The position numbers were made by a program, and so were the translations under genes. From Planctomycetota bacterium (lineage in GTDB: Bacteria > Planctomycetota > Planctomycetia > Planctomycetales > Planctomycetaceae), in NCBI GenBank assembly GCA_027618475.1, contig JAQCEJ010000007.1, forward strand, positions 1 to 64,000: 64,000 nucleotides of DNA. Direction: 5' to 3'. Position 1 is the stretch's first letter. Each line of letters starts with the position of its first letter. This document shows positions 35,642-43,906 of the stretch, in pieces. Below the pieces are notes generated by a model. The model did no database searches. It was not told the DNA's origin and saw only the letters and a program-made list of their open reading frames with translations.

Positions 35642-36823
35642 TTATTGTCGAATGGATTTCAATGTCTGATCCAAAAACGGACTGACGATCCGCGCCAGTT
35701 GTTCGAGCTCGATCAAAAAAGAATCGTGTCCAAACGGACTGTGTAATTCAATAAAACTGACATGGCGTTTGGCCGCAATTAAAGCATTTGTAAGTTCGAG
35801 ACTCTGGCTGGTCGGAAACAACCAGTCGGTATCGTACGACGCGATTAAAAATCGAGCGGCGGTTTTTCCGAGAGCATCTGTAATCGAACCATATGCCTCG
35901 GCGAGATCGAAGTAATCCATCGCCCGCGTGATGTATAGATAACTGTTGGCGTCGAACCGTTCGACGAAACGCGACCCCTGATAATGCAGATAACTTTCGA
36001 TCTGAAATTCGGTTTCTTTGAGCAAGTCGTACGCAAACGCCGATCCGTTTTGCAGACGTCGGCCGAATTTCATTTCAATCGACGCTTCGGAAAGATACGT
36101 GATGTGTGCGAGCATTCGCGCCAAGGCGAGACCGTAACGGGGCACCTCCTTGCCGTAATAATCTCCCTCGCGAAAATGCGGATCGGCAGAGATCGCCCGG
36201 TTCCCCACGCAGTTGAAAGCGATCCCTTGTGCCGACAGCCGGGCTCCGGCCGCGAGCACGATCGCCGCGCCGACGCGCTCGGGAAACCGTGCCCCCCATT
36301 CGAGCACCTGCATGCCGCCGAGGCTTCCGCCGATAACAGCGAGCAGTTTTTCGATACCCAGGTGATTCATCAGTGCCGCCTGCACTTCGACCATATCGCC
36401 GACGGTGATGAAAGGAAACCCGCGTCCATAATGCTGGTCGGTCGCGGGATTAATACTGCCGGGGCCGGTTGTCCCCTGGCAGCCTCCGAGAATATTCGCA
36501 CAGACGACGTGGTATTTCGAGGTATCGAGACCTTTTCCCGGCCCGATAAATCCATCCCACCAGCCGGGTTTGTCAGAACCATGATGCCAGCCGGCGGCGT
36601 GCGCGTCACCTGTCAGCGCGTGACAGACATAAATCACATTGTCGCGCTCGGGACTGAGTTCTCCATATGTCTCGTAAGCGACCGTGATTGGGCCGAGCTT
36701 TCCCCCTCCCGCAAGATTCAGAACGCCCGGCGACTCGAACAGCGTGACGTATTCCTTCTCCACCAGCCCGATCGAGCGGTCGTCGATTTGTTTCGAGTTC
36801 TCTTGAATGAGTTCTTGAGACAT
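35642..36823 (-). CDS. metX: homoserine O-acetyltransferase
   Basis: A 393-residue alpha/beta-hydrolase enzyme that acetylates L-homoserine with acetyl-CoA, the committed step of methionine synthesis. Nucleophile S167 lies in GGSLGG; the acid is D333 (DTDWLFP) and the base H366 (SPFGHDSF). The GWWDGFIGPGK and NILGGCQGTTGPGS stretches are family landmarks. The first residues (MSQELIQ) start at the ATG at 36823; the longer frame to 36940 reads through the palindromic leader and is not plausible. Linked directly to metW. The homologue of succinyl-using type is less likely by length and motifs, but acyl specificity is not proven here. Confidence 0.9.
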   Translation of the reverse strand: MSQELIQENSKQIDDRSIGLVEKEYVTLFESPGVLNLAGGGKLGPITVAYETYGELSPERDNVIYVCHALTGDAHAAGWHHGSDKPGWWDGFIGPGKGLDTSKYHVVCANILGGCQGTTGPGSINPATDQHYGRGFPFITVGDMVEVQAALMNHLGIEKLLAVIGGSLGGMQVLEWGARFPERVGAAIVLAAGARLSAQGIAFNCVGNRAISADPHFREGDYYGKEVPRYGLALARMLAHITYLSEASIEMKFGRRLQNGSAFAYDLLKETEFQIESYLHYQGSRFVERFDANSYLYITRAMDYFDLAEAYGSITDALGKTAARFLIASYDTDWLFPTSQSLELTNALIAAKRHVSFIELHSPFGHDSFLIELEQLARIVSPFLDQTLKSIRQ

Positions 36824-36854
36824 CCAGACGCCTGTGAATTGGGACAAGGTGCCA

Positions 36855-36872
36855 CGGGAGGCTCGCCTCCCG
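36855..36872. repeat. palindrome in metX leader
   Basis: CGGGAGGC (36855-36862) and GCCTCCCG (36865-36872) form an 8-bp inverted repeat with a 2-base centre, 32 bases upstream of metX. It resembles short dispersed palindromes of planctomycete genomes, or could act as an RNA hairpin in the metX leader. No T-run follows. Confidence 0.45.
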
Positions 36873-36967
36873 AAATCTTCGCGTTCGTTATACGTGTCAA
36901 GTAATACAGACTGGCGGATATGACGCCAGAGACACCACATTTTTGGTTTTTTGTTGCATCGTTGATC

Positions 36968-38785
36968 TTACGCAACGCCGCGGGCATCCGCCAGCGTTAG
37001 AAACTGCTCGACACGCGATTCGACGACACCGATGCTCTTTTCCCAAAAATCGGGTTCGCCTAAATGATAACCGAATGCCTCCGAGACTGCCGATTCCGCC
37101 CGGCGAGATCCGGTTGCCATGAGAAATTGGCGGTAACGAGCCGGAAATTCCGCTCCAAACGATTCAGCCAGACTGTAAATTCCCAGTGACAATAAGTAGC
37201 CGAACGTGTACGGGAAATTATAGAACGGCAATCCACTGATGTAGAAATGCAGCTTTGAAATCCAGAAACCCGGGTTCCAGCCGTCGTCGGTCAGACAGTT
37301 CAAATAGGCTTCGCGCTGCGCTTCTACCATCAATTGAGAGAGTTCCTCGGGTGAAAGTTCGCTTTCTTTGCGCCGACGGTGAAAATGATCTTCGAAAATA
37401 AAACGGGCGTGAATGTTCATCATAAAGGAGACCGCATCCGAGAGCATATGATCGAGCAACAACAGTTTCTTGTCGTCGGACTCTGCTGTCGATAGTTGCT
37501 GATCGCCCAAGACCGCTTCAGCAAACGTCGACGCCGTCTCGGCGAGATTCATCGGGTAATCCTGCAAGACCCACGGTTCATCCCTCAACACGTAAGAGTG
37601 GTACGCATGACCCAGTTCATGTGCGAGTGTCGACATGTTGTCACTCGTACCGACGTAGGTCATAAAGATGCGAGACTCTTTGTTCGTCGGAAAACCAGTG
37701 CAGAACCCCCCCTGACGTTTACCGGCACGGTTCTCGGCTTCAATCCAGTGCTTTTCGATGGCCAGCCGTGCGAATTCTCCGAAGTCGGAACTGAAATCGG
37801 TAAACGTTTTGATGATCAAATCACACGCCTTGTCGTACGAGATCTGCGAACCGCCGCCGCCGCCAACGGGGAGCGGCGCCTGCAGGTCGTACCACGCGAG
37901 CTGTTTCAATCCGAGGAGCTTCGCCTTGGCCTGCAAATATTTCACGAGACACGATTTCTTTTCGGTGACGACACGCCACATCGTCTCTAACGTCGCGCGT
38001 TCCATACGATTGTGCGCCAGCGGAAGGACGAGATGATCTTCGAGACCGAGCCGACGGTAACGGGTCAGCCTCGTCCCCGCGATATGGTTCAGCGACTCGG
38101 CACACGCTTCGCCGATGCGATTCCAAGCCTTGTTCGCCGCGAAGAAATTGTTCGATCGCACCGAACGGTCGGCCGCATCGTATTGCACCTGACTCGGCGA
38201 TTTCTCGACGAGTTCTCCTTTCTCCATCACCGTGATTTTCAGCGAACCTGAAAGCCGATCGTACAAACGGCCCCAGGCATGGATTCCGTCCACCGCCAGA
38301 TCGGCTGCGAGTAATTCTTGATCTTTCGGCAATCGGAGTCGCGCCCACTGCTGACTTTCTTCGAGAAAGAACGCGAGTTCTTTAAGTCGCTTGTCGGCTT
38401 TCAAGAATGATTCGAAAGCCCGAAGCTCGACTCCTTGCAGTGCGAACTGTACGTTGGCAGAAATTCGTTCGCGATCGGGTTCAAGCGTGGCTAACTGGGC
38501 TTCCCACTGCTGAAAGACGCGATTCGTCACCTCGGCTGCGGCGTGGCATCCGAGAAACGCATTGAAATCGCTGGCACGCATGCCAACCGTTTCGAAGTCG
38601 GAGAGAAACGCGACCCACTGATCGACCGACTCGCGATTGTTTCCATCCGGTGCCGGTAGATTCTCCGAACGATCGGCCAATCCGATTAAGTCTCTTTTGA
38701 ACTGATCGTAGGCTTTGCGAAATTCATCGCTTTGCGGATTCGGCAAGAGTGAATCGAGATCCCATACCTGTGCATAAGCTGTCAC
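36968..38785 (-). CDS. pepF: M3-family oligoendopeptidase F
   Basis: A 605-residue M3-family metallopeptidase, the size of PepF. The zinc site is H389-E390-L-G-H393 in TLAHELGHAYHSY, with E416 (NLAETASTFAEA) as the third ligand. It cleaves short peptides in the cytoplasm (no signal peptide). The start is a GTG at 38785 with AGAGGA about nine bases upstream. It is transcribed towards metX, with 144 bases between, so co-transcription is possible but unproven. Confidence 0.9.
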   Translation of the reverse strand: MTAYAQVWDLDSLLPNPQSDEFRKAYDQFKRDLIGLADRSENLPAPDGNNRESVDQWVAFLSDFETVGMRASDFNAFLGCHAAAEVTNRVFQQWEAQLATLEPDRERISANVQFALQGVELRAFESFLKADKRLKELAFFLEESQQWARLRLPKDQELLAADLAVDGIHAWGRLYDRLSGSLKITVMEKGELVEKSPSQVQYDAADRSVRSNNFFAANKAWNRIGEACAESLNHIAGTRLTRYRRLGLEDHLVLPLAHNRMERATLETMWRVVTEKKSCLVKYLQAKAKLLGLKQLAWYDLQAPLPVGGGGGSQISYDKACDLIIKTFTDFSSDFGEFARLAIEKHWIEAENRAGKRQGGFCTGFPTNKESRIFMTYVGTSDNMSTLAHELGHAYHSYVLRDEPWVLQDYPMNLAETASTFAEAVLGDQQLSTAESDDKKLLLLDHMLSDAVSFMMNIHARFIFEDHFHRRRKESELSPEELSQLMVEAQREAYLNCLTDDGWNPGFWISKLHFYISGLPFYNFPYTFGYLLSLGIYSLAESFGAEFPARYRQFLMATGSRRAESAVSEAFGYHLGEPDFWEKSIGVVESRVEQFLTLADARGVA

Positions 38786-38901
38786 GTTCTATTATCCTCT
38801 CTGAAATCATTACCCGGAGATGTTCGCGCGAAGGAGCGTCGACCGATCGCCAAGTTTACCGGCAACGCCGCTCTCCCCGCCAGAGAGCCACGCCGCAGCA
38901 A

Positions 38902-38953
38902 GGGAACCTGGTTTCTGTTATCGGACGCCGTTCGTTGAGGTGGGCAGGTTCCC
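38902..38953. repeat. long inverted repeat, hairpin candidate
   Basis: GGGAACCTG (38902-38910) and CAGGTTCCC (38945-38953) pair perfectly over 9 bp around a 34-base loop. It lies in the 298-base gap between pepF and the small exported protein gene, in which I see no other gene. Could be a regulatory RNA hairpin or a dispersed repeat. Confidence 0.4.
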
Positions 38954-39083
38954 AATTTCGACACGAAAACTCATGTCGTAAGTCGCATTCATCGCGGCGA
39001 ATGCTCGATGAACTCAGTTGCGCGAAGAGGGAGCGCACCGATAATCGATTTGTGTGGCCATCAGAGCCGCGCTGCGGTCAGGC

Positions 39084-39602
39084 TTATTTGTCTTCGTCGA
39101 CTTTCGCTTCAATTACTCCCCACATATGGCCCCCGACTTCGCCGTGCTGCCAGGTGCCGGCGTAGCGATCGCCATAGAACATCACGCGGGCGGTAAACGT
39201 ACCGAGGCCGGGTATCGTCAGATCGGTCAGCGTAATGACCGGCGTGTCTCCAGCCCAGAGAACTTTGAGTGTCATCGGCACTTCGACATCGTTCTTGCCG
39301 TATTTGATGCGAGCCGTAAACGTCCACAGATCGCCACGGGCCTTTTCGACTTTCTTGAGTTCGTAACGTTCTTCGTGCGGGGTCTTATTTTCCTGCCCCG
39401 CAACGGTGAACGAGCCGACGAGCGCGGCCCCCGTCAGTTGTTCGGCGAAGCGGTTTTCGAGTTCGTCCTGCGTCAACTCAAGATTCTTTTTCTCAGCTGT
39501 CGGTTCTTTCTTTTCGTCGTCTGCGTATCCGCTGAGCCTCATCGTGCACAAAAAACTGCTGACAATCAGCCCCGCGATTATCGTGCGTTTTCGAAGTGTC
39601 AT
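39084..39602 (-). CDS. small exported protein of unknown function
   Basis: A 172-residue protein with a signal peptide (about 1-27, hydrophobic IIAGLIVSSFLCTM), followed by a charged linker (DDEKKEPTAEKK) and a beta-rich domain (about 60-165) containing GSFTVAGQEN, FTARIKYG, FTARVMFYGDRYAGTW and GHMWGVIEAK. No family is recognised; the lipocalin-like run of strands suggests a small-molecule or protein-binding role. A strong promoter at 39692-39720 and an AGAGGAGAAG just before the ATG at 39602 support the call. It is divergent from mazG. Confidence 0.7.
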   Translation of the reverse strand: MTLRKRTIIAGLIVSSFLCTMRLSGYADDEKKEPTAEKKNLELTQDELENRFAEQLTGAALVGSFTVAGQENKTPHEERYELKKVEKARGDLWTFTARIKYGKNDVEVPMTLKVLWAGDTPVITLTDLTIPGLGTFTARVMFYGDRYAGTWQHGEVGGHMWGVIEAKVDEDK

Positions 39603-39691
39603 GAGTTCTTCTCCTCTGGTTGATATACAGGCCGTGGTCGATTTTCTTAAATTGGCGAATCCTGAAGGATACGTCGCACCGGCGATCCGCT

Positions 39692-39720
39692 ATTATATCC
39701 GATGTCTGAGAGCCGGCCAA
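39692..39720 (-). promoter_or_regulatory. sigma70-like promoter for small exported protein
   Basis: On the minus strand, TTGGCC (39715-39720) and a consensus TATAAT (39692-39697) are 17 bases apart, about 90 bases before the ATG at 39602. Confidence 0.5.
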
Positions 39721-39780
39721 CTGACGGAAATTCGTCAGCGTCTTTGTAACCAAAAACTGTATTCGCGAGACTAAAGTGTT

Positions 39781-40707
39781 ATGACCGATTCGCAATCGAC
39801 CTCTGCCGCATCCAGCCATGATATGCATAGCACGGGAATTCCCCCTGACCCGGGAAAGCTAGGACCGGCTTTTCTAGCCTTTGCGCAGATCATTGCCCGA
39901 CTGCGCGCCCCCGACGGTTGTCCCTGGGACCGTGTGCAGACACTGGCGTCGATCAAACCGTACACTTTGGAAGAAACCTACGAATTACTCGCCGCGATCG
40001 ATTCCGATGATAACACCGCGATTTGCGAAGAACTGGGCGATGTGCTGTTACAAGTGGTGCTCGATGCACAAATCGCCGCCGACGAAGGGCGTTTTACACT
40101 GATCGATGTCATCGAAGGAATCGCCGAGAAAATGGTTCGCCGCCATCCGCACGTATTTGCCGACGCTCACGCCGAGACGCCCGGTGATGTGATCTCGCAT
40201 TGGGAACGGGCCAAGAACAACGAAAAAGAACGTGATTCGATCTTCAGCGGCCTACCGAAAGCCTTACCGGCGCTAGCCCGTGCGGCACGGGTCACCCATA
40301 AGGCGGCACGTGTCGGTTACGATTTTCCTCAGCGCGAAATGCTCTTCGACAAACTGAATGAAGAACTGCAGGAACTGGCGCGGGAATTGTTCGCCGACGG
40401 CCGAATTCCTCATGCCCCCGCCGGCGTAGAGGCCGAAGTGGTCGCGGATCAGCCGATCAAAGATCCCGCACAATTGCGGCGAATCGAAGACGAACTGGGA
40501 GATGTGCTCTTCGTTCTGTCGAACATTGCCCGCCGCTGGGGCGTCAATCCGGAAGAAGCACTGCGGCGTAGCACCGAGAAATTCGAGTCGCGGGTTCGCT
40601 ACATCGAAGCCTCTCTGGCAAAAGAGGGACGCGAAATGAAGCAGGCGACGTTACAGGAGATGGAGAACCTGTATCAGCAAGGAAAAAAACAGGTCCGTCC
40701 GTCGTAA
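39781..40707 (+). CDS. mazG: MazG nucleoside triphosphate pyrophosphohydrolase
   Basis: A 308-residue MazG protein. The MazG signature CPWDRVQTLASIKPYTLEET is followed by YELLAAID and EELGDVLLQVV, giving the Glu and Asp residues that bind Mg2+ (pattern EExxE and EELGD). A second MazG-like helical half follows to about 300 (ELGDVLFVLSNIARRWG). It hydrolyses nucleoside triphosphates to monophosphates and pyrophosphate, limiting aberrant nucleotides. It has an N-terminal extension of about 25 residues relative to many MazG proteins. An ATG at 39781 begins the frame. The following glgC is separated by 168 bases. Confidence 0.88.
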   Translation: MTDSQSTSAASSHDMHSTGIPPDPGKLGPAFLAFAQIIARLRAPDGCPWDRVQTLASIKPYTLEETYELLAAIDSDDNTAICEELGDVLLQVVLDAQIAADEGRFTLIDVIEGIAEKMVRRHPHVFADAHAETPGDVISHWERAKNNEKERDSIFSGLPKALPALARAARVTHKAARVGYDFPQREMLFDKLNEELQELARELFADGRIPHAPAGVEAEVVADQPIKDPAQLRRIEDELGDVLFVLSNIARRWGVNPEEALRRSTEKFESRVRYIEASLAKEGREMKQATLQEMENLYQQGKKQVRPS

Positions 40708-40875
40708 GAATTCGAACAATACGATGCGTTCATTCACGCGAATAATTTTGCGGAATCTGTTAGAATGACTTGAGATATCGTCCATCAGACGAAAAACGCG
40801 ATCGGGAGAATAGCGACGTGTTGTTCTCCACACGTTCGCCGGGTCACGAATGCTATCGTTTAGGAATAATTGGTC

Positions 40876-42183
40876 ATGCCGCAATCTACCATTTCACTGA
40901 TACTGGGAGGAGGCAAAGGAACGCGACTGTTTCCTTTAACCCAGTATCGCTCCAAACCGGCGGTTCCGCTGGCGGGTAAATACCGTATCATCGATATCCC
41001 GATTTCGAACTGTATTAACAGCGGGATGAATCACATTTATCTGCTCACGCAGTTCAATTCGGTGAGCCTGCATCGCCATATTCGTCAAACGTATTCGTTT
41101 GACCGCTTCGGCGGGGGATTCGTTGAAATTCTCGCCGCGCAGCAGACGATGGATTCGATGACCTGGTATCAGGGAACGGCCGACGCCGTCCGCCAGCATT
41201 TGCGATACATCCAACAGCACGGCATCGACACGGTCATCATTCTTTCGGGTGACCAGGTCTACCGCATGAATTATCACGAGATGCTCGAAACGCATCGAAA
41301 GAGCGGTGCCGACGTCACCATCGCCGCCGTTCCCGTGTCGCGTGACAAGGCGGATGCCTTCGGCATCATGCGGCTGGACGACACCGGCCGCGTCGAAGGA
41401 TTTCTGGAAAAACCGAAGACCGATGCCGAGATCGAACTCGTCAAAACCGACCCCGCATGGATCGATGCGCACGGCGTCGAAAGCAAAGGTCGCGATTGCC
41501 TGGCCAGTATGGGCATTTATGTGTTCGACCGCGACACGCTGGTCGAGCTTTTAGAGAAAACGACGTATCAGGATTTCGGCAAAGAAGTTTTTCCGCTTTC
41601 GATTCGTGTCCGCAAGGTGCAAGTGCATCTCTTCGACGGTTATTGGGAAGACATCGGCACGATTCGCTCATATTTCGAAGCAAATCTCGAACTCGCTTCG
41701 CGCGAACCGCCGTTTTTGTTCGCCGATAAAAGGATGCCAATTTTCACGCAGCCGCTGATTCTTCCGCCGACGCGCAACGAACAGAGTACGATCTCGCACA
41801 GCCTGGTCGCCGACGGCTGCCGCATCGACGGAGGAACCTCGATCGAACGAAGCGTCGTCGGCTTGCGTTCGCAGTTGGGGCAGAACGTCAAAATCCGCAA
41901 ATCGATTTTGATGGGAGCCGATTATTATGAGGATCCCCCACACCGCGCCGACCGCCCGCAAGTGGGTGTGGGGGATGGTTCGGTCATCGAAGGAACCATC
42001 GTCGACAAGAATTGCCGCATTGGCCGGAATGTGAAAGTCGTTCCGACTTCCACGAATATGGAAGATGGTCAATACGGGAAAGCGATCGTCCGCGACGGCG
42101 TCATCTGCATCCCCAAAGACACCATCCTCCCCGACGGCTGGTCGTTTGCCGAGCAGACCCGAACGGAGTGTACGGAGTTTTGA
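40876..42183 (+). CDS. glgC: glucose-1-phosphate adenylyltransferase
   Basis: A 435-residue ADP-glucose pyrophosphorylase, the first step of glycogen synthesis (ATP plus glucose-1-phosphate to ADP-glucose plus PPi). The N-terminal pyrophosphorylase domain has GGGKGTRLFPLT and RSKPAVPLAGKYRIID; the YQGTADAV segment and the substrate region GLEKP-type loop (EGFLEKP) are present. The C-terminal half is a left-handed beta helix (VVGLRSQLGQNVKIRKSI, DGSVIEGTIVDKNC). Length is normal for the family. The ATG at 40876 is preferred to a TTG at 40870. It converges on the nuo operon. Confidence 0.92.
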   Translation: MPQSTISLILGGGKGTRLFPLTQYRSKPAVPLAGKYRIIDIPISNCINSGMNHIYLLTQFNSVSLHRHIRQTYSFDRFGGGFVEILAAQQTMDSMTWYQGTADAVRQHLRYIQQHGIDTVIILSGDQVYRMNYHEMLETHRKSGADVTIAAVPVSRDKADAFGIMRLDDTGRVEGFLEKPKTDAEIELVKTDPAWIDAHGVESKGRDCLASMGIYVFDRDTLVELLEKTTYQDFGKEVFPLSIRVRKVQVHLFDGYWEDIGTIRSYFEANLELASREPPFLFADKRMPIFTQPLILPPTRNEQSTISHSLVADGCRIDGGTSIERSVVGLRSQLGQNVKIRKSILMGADYYEDPPHRADRPQVGVGDGSVIEGTIVDKNCRIGRNVKVVPTSTNMEDGQYGKAIVRDGVICIPKDTILPDGWSFAEQTRTECTEF

Positions 42184-42199
42184 TGACTATGTCCGATCT

Positions 42200-42226
42200 C
42201 GTTCCCAAGCTCCAGCTTCACGAACG
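42200..42226. repeat. degenerate dispersed palindrome
   Basis: The sequence CGTTCCCAAGCTCCAGCTT followed by CACGAACG folds as CGTTC/GAACG and AAGCT/AGCTT arms. It resembles a palindromic repeat seen in many planctomycetes and cyanobacteria, with one arm changed. It lies between glgC and nuoN. Confidence 0.35.
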
Positions 42227-42301
42227 ATGGTTGCCCCTTATTGTGGAGAAGTCGATACGGTGGCATTCGTTTTCTGTGAATGGGACCGGAACCAATCGCC
42301 C

Positions 42302-42329
42302 ATTTCCGCGATCACCAGATCGCGGAAAT
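42302..42329. repeat. perfect 12-bp hairpin between glgC and nuoN
   Basis: ATTTCCGCGATC (42302-42313) pairs exactly with GATCGCGGAAAT (42318-42329) over a 4-base ACCA loop. Neither side has a T-run, so a classical terminator is not supported; it sits between two convergent genes and could block RNA polymerase or be a dispersed repeat. Confidence 0.45.
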
Positions 42330-42400
42330 CGCTCCACTCGGAGGCATCGGCAAAGTGGCGTTTTCAAAAACTGGCCAATCCTATTGCTTAACAGGCTCAG

Positions 42401-43906
42401 TCAAACCGCTGCGATCATCGCGATCCATTGCCAGAGCCAGTGCGGTACGGCGAACAATCCTAGAACTACGGTCGCGCACAGCACAACGCCGATGAACGAC
42501 GGCACATCCTGATTGCGGTCGACCGGCTTTGCCGGCGGGTCGAGGTACATCGTGGCGACGAGTCGCAAATAATACCAGGCACCGATCGCTGCGTTCACCG
42601 CCATGAAACCGGCGAGCCAGCGGCCTGACGACGTCCCTTCGGACCATGCCGCCATAAACAGATTCAATTTTCCCAGAAACCCGGCGGTGGGTGGAAGCCC
42701 CGTGAGACTGAACAGAAAAATCGCCGTCATCAACGCGGCGGTCGGATGCGTCTGACTGAGTCCCGCCAGATCGCTCACCGTTTCAATCGAGCGATCGGTT
42801 CGGTTGAGATAAACCAGAATCGCGAAAACGCCCGCCGTCATCGCACCGTAAACGGCGAGATAGAACAACACAGCCTGCACGCCGGCCAAGGGGGCGATTC
42901 GGTTCTGCTGGATCGCCAATCCCACGAGCAGGTAACCGGCATGGGCAATGCTCGAATACGCAAGCAATCTCCGAATGTTGTTCTGCAACAAGGCAAACAC
43001 GTTACCGACGATCATCGTGATGACGGCGATGATCCACAGGGCCGGCGCGCCGATGTGTAACAGAACGCCCGTGGTATCGAGCAAACCGAAAATGCGAACG
43101 AATGCCGCCACACCGACGATTTTGGGAACGACAGCGAGTAACGCCGCTCCGAGAAAAGATGTCCCTTGAAAAACGTCCGGAGCATAAAAATGAAAGGGGA
43201 CCGCCGAAAGGCGAAACCCAAGCGCGGCGATGATCAACAGCGTCGGTACGACCAACACGACAGGAACGCCGCTCAGTCCGGACGATTGCAGTCCCGATTG
43301 TATCGCCTGCAGATGCGTACTTCCGGTCACGCCGTACAGATAACTGAAGCCGAACAACAATAGCGCCGATGAAAACACACTGAGCAGAAAATACTTCGTC
43401 ACCGCCTCCTGAGCGACGGCGTCTTTACGCGAGAGGTACATCAGCACGTAGGTGGGAATGCTGACGAGTTCGAGTGCCAGAAACAGATACACGAGGTCGT
43501 TCATGACCGACACCAGCGACACACCGGCGAGAGTGATTAACAGACAGCCGTGCGTTTCGGCAGCCTGGTTATCGGGAATCTGATTCCAGCTCAGCAACAC
43601 CAACACAATGCCGACGGCGACAGTCAATCCCCGCGTGAACCAAACGAGGCCGTCGATTTGAAACGGACTGTAGAGCGAACTTGCACCGCCGTACGGCACA
43701 GAGGATGTATTCCAGAGCACAAGCGAGAACACGAGCGCGATTAACGTCAGGCCGCCCCAGCGATGACGCAATCCCGCCGGTGCCGTACCGTCGCTGCTGA
43801 CGAGAAACGGCGCCGCGAGAAATTGCACGCACGCCGTCACTATCAAAACCAGTTCCGGAAGAATGCGCGACACGCTGTCGGCGAATATTTCAACGGACGA
43901 TATCAC
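42401..43906 (-). CDS. nuoN: NADH-quinone oxidoreductase subunit N
   Basis: A 501-residue antiporter-like membrane subunit of complex I, last gene of the operon. About 14 hydrophobic segments are seen. Its proton-channel part includes AVPFHFYAPDVFQG and LAYSSIAHAGYLLVGLA (the family signature around the middle). It pumps protons through the membrane arm. The start is a GTG at 43906 because AGGAG lies 8 bases ahead; it overlaps nuoM by 17 bases. A longer GTG frame to 43927 is less likely. Confidence 0.88.
   Translation of the reverse strand: MISSVEIFADSVSRILPELVLIVTACVQFLAAPFLVSSDGTAPAGLRHRWGGLTLIALVFSLVLWNTSSVPYGGASSLYSPFQIDGLVWFTRGLTVAVGIVLVLLSWNQIPDNQAAETHGCLLITLAGVSLVSVMNDLVYLFLALELVSIPTYVLMYLSRKDAVAQEAVTKYFLLSVFSSALLLFGFSYLYGVTGSTHLQAIQSGLQSSGLSGVPVVLVVPTLLIIAALGFRLSAVPFHFYAPDVFQGTSFLGAALLAVVPKIVGVAAFVRIFGLLDTTGVLLHIGAPALWIIAVITMIVGNVFALLQNNIRRLLAYSSIAHAGYLLVGLAIQQNRIAPLAGVQAVLFYLAVYGAMTAGVFAILVYLNRTDRSIETVSDLAGLSQTHPTAALMTAIFLFSLTGLPPTAGFLGKLNLFMAAWSEGTSSGRWLAGFMAVNAAIGAWYYLRLVATMYLDPPAKPVDRNQDVPSFIGVVLCATVVLGLFAVPHWLWQWIAMIAAV

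Noticed and set aside
39601-39774. A 57-codon plus-strand ORF ahead of mazG
   Set aside because: It overlaps the start codon and covers the promoter of the divergent small exported protein gene, so the DNA is better explained as regulatory.
42302-42329. Terminator between glgC and nuoN
   Set aside because: The 12-bp stem is excellent but has no T-run on either side, so it is listed as a hairpin only.
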